Shown here: in pieces, positions 42,950-43,953 of the stretch
Layout of the letters: each line of letters starts with the position of its first letter
How positions within the stretch are numbered: the first letter of the stretch is position 1
Origin: Nitrospirota bacterium
Lineage (GTDB): Bacteria; Nitrospirota; Nitrospiria; 2-01-FULL-66-17
Reading direction: 5' to 3'
Assembly: GCA_040757335.1 (NCBI GenBank)
Contig: JBFLXB010000031.1
Coordinates: 1 to 43,953 of the forward strand
Length of the DNA: 43,953 nt
The notes under the pieces: model-generated
What the model saw: only the letters and a program-made list of their open reading frames with translations
What the model was told of the DNA's origin: nothing
Database searches by the model: none
Translations under genes and position numbers: made by a program

Positions 42950-43672
42950 ATGGCAAAAATAGGCAGGATAAAAAGGCTTGCTAATCCCGGCGGTGGGACT
43001 GGTATCTCTTTTTCCGCGGATCTTCTTTTGGCGGCGAAGCTAATGCTTGAATACTCCTTGGAGGATCGAAAGGACAATGCCACTCCGCCGCTAGACAACC
43101 ACATGAGTAAGCATTCAATTGGAAGCATAGTTCTTTTGATCGCCGGGCTCGAATCATGGCTGAACGAGGCACTTGCACATCTGTCCACTTATGATCCAAC
43201 TCTTAGGACAAGAGGTAAAGACACTCTACTCACCAAGTATAAGTATCTTTGTAGCTGGGATGGCGCTGGCCGTATCGCACTTACTGATATTGCGACCCTA
43301 GCTCGGGCTCACTGCCTGAACCTATCCCAGATAAATGACGATCTCAAACTCGTGATCGAGGTTCGAAACGAGATAGTCCACCCGATGCCATTTGGAACTG
43401 GGAGCCCATGGAACGTTCCGAATGATTTCTTGCGCTTACACCACATGGGCCTCTTAATGACAACAGGAAAGCCGGACGAGGATTATGCGTTCAATGCAAA
43501 GTTACGTTCGTATGCTCTTGCATATTGGTGCTGGGAGGTCACCGAGACTGCTGTTAGCCTTCTCGTGAAGCACTTCGAACCTGACCAATTGGTAGCCTGG
43601 ACGGCCCCGAATTTTTCGCAGTACAAGAGCCTCTGTCCGCCAAAGGATCTGGCGAACTATGGTTTCCCATAG
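42950..43672 (+). CDS. HEPN-like protein with RNxxxH motif, probably transferred
   Basis: A 240-residue soluble, largely helical protein. The segment LKLVIEVRNEIVHPMPF contains Arg139-Asn140...His144, the Rx4H (RNxxxH) signature of HEPN RNases. The upstream helix (IVLLIAGLESWLNEAL) matches HEPN helix 1 character. Base composition is near 50% GC by rough count, well below the neighbours, and codon use differs, suggesting horizontal transfer. It has no MNT partner in the window. The ATG at 42950 lacks a good ribosome binding site. HEPN assignment is by motif only. Confidence 0.65.
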   Translation: MAKIGRIKRLANPGGGTGISFSADLLLAAKLMLEYSLEDRKDNATPPLDNHMSKHSIGSIVLLIAGLESWLNEALAHLSTYDPTLRTRGKDTLLTKYKYLCSWDGAGRIALTDIATLARAHCLNLSQINDDLKLVIEVRNEIVHPMPFGTGSPWNVPNDFLRLHHMGLLMTTGKPDEDYAFNAKLRSYALAYWCWEVTETAVSLLVKHFEPDQLVAWTAPNFSQYKSLCPPKDLANYGFP

Positions 43673-43845
43673 GGTCAGATTGGAGTCGCATCGGTGCGCT
43701 GTTCAACTTTAGAGTCATATTTCAGAAGCAGTTCTTTTTGAAGCGGAGTGGACCCGATTGCGGATCGCCAGACAATTCAGCGAGTTGTGACGGCTAAAAC
43801 CTAGAGAGTTATTGGTCAGGGTAGAACTAGGAGTGTGTCCGAGTA
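43673..43845. other. Lower-GC intergenic stretch
   Basis: No gene or clear repeat is recognised. The composition stays lower in GC than the core region and continues the atypical segment started near 42.73 kb. It may hold the promoter of the frame starting at 43846 and the end of a transferred island. Confidence 0.4.
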
Positions 43846-43953
43846 ATGGCGGTTAACCTCGATACGCCGGGTGTGGAAGCGCTCATGGGCAGCGATCGAG
43901 TGCGAGGCATTGAGAGCGTGTGCCGTCCGGGGGGCCTGAGGGCCTCCACGACG
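43846..43953 (+). CDS. Possible gene start, cut by right edge
   Basis: An ATG at 43846 opens 36 codons to the window edge (MAVNLDTPGVEALMGSDRVR...). AGGAG lies about 13 bases upstream, which is far. Minus-strand frames are also open here, so strand and coding status are unclear. It could be the start of a transposon gene or chance. Confidence 0.25.
   Translation, partial: MAVNLDTPGVEALMGSDRVRGIESVCRPGGLRASTT

Overview
The window is a GC-rich bacterial chromosome segment from a Gram-negative: it has porin-like barrels ending in Phe, lipoprotein signals, a TonB-type domain and periplasmic redox proteins. The core gene order (rpmE-prfA-prmC-murA-his genes-HIT-yqeY-dnaG-rpoD-tRNA) and a terminal-inverted-repeat element of a type I recall from Nitrospira genomes point to Nitrospirota or a close relative such as Methylomirabilota. 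This assignment is an inference; no rRNA gene is present.

Layout. 1-4.2 kb: the N-terminus of an exported protein cut by the left edge, a non-coding stretch with a solitary CRISPR-like repeat and a short palindrome, two membrane proteins (one a DUF4153-like/degenerate-zincin fusion) and a TonB-C protein. 4.2-8.8 kb, minus strand: a Com-like zinc ribbon, an outer-membrane porin, an ApbE/FMN-binding fusion, a four-helix membrane protein and a cupredoxin, downstream of fur. This looks like an envelope flavin/copper electron-transfer module, probably under metal control. 8.9-12.9 kb: a small basic protein, a GAF-GAF-ANTAR regulator, a lipoprotein metalloprotease, a coiled-coil zinc-ribbon protein and a CAU tRNA.

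12.9-26.8 kb: a minus-strand superoperon that starts from a strong promoter before rpmE. It joins translation termination (prfA, prmC), peptidoglycan synthesis (murA), nearly all histidine-pathway genes (hisG, D, B, H, A, F, IE), a HIT protein, a YqeY protein, primase and the housekeeping sigma factor. Many junctions are 4-nt stop/start overlaps. The exception is hisB-hisH, which carries an inverted array of 8-bp repeats abutting the hisH start. 26.9-31.4 kb: two beta-propeller envelope proteins converging on an outer-membrane barrel and a small helical periplasmic protein, then a tiny membrane protein.

31.4-36.5 kb: glnD (nitrogen signalling), a zinc-ribbon/CarD-like protein, a PilZ-like protein and a coupled trio (zinc ribbon, unknown, membrane cytochrome c). 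36.5-41 kb: a papain-like peptidase fused to an alpha/beta hydrolase, a 224-bp non-autonomous repeat element, a sugar-phosphate nucleotidyltransferase and an AEC transporter. 41-42 kb: a clear c-di-GMP-I (GEMM) riboswitch with a terminator-type expression platform in front of an anti-sigma-like membrane protein. 42-44 kb: a HigBA-like toxin-antitoxin operon with a probably leaderless promoter/operator, then a markedly lower-GC gene carrying a HEPN-type RNxxxH motif, probably acquired by transfer.

The best candidates for undescribed biology are the flavin/copper envelope module, the riboswitch-controlled orphan anti-sigma-like protein, the peptidase-hydrolase fusion and the HEPN-like gene beside the toxin-antitoxin pair.
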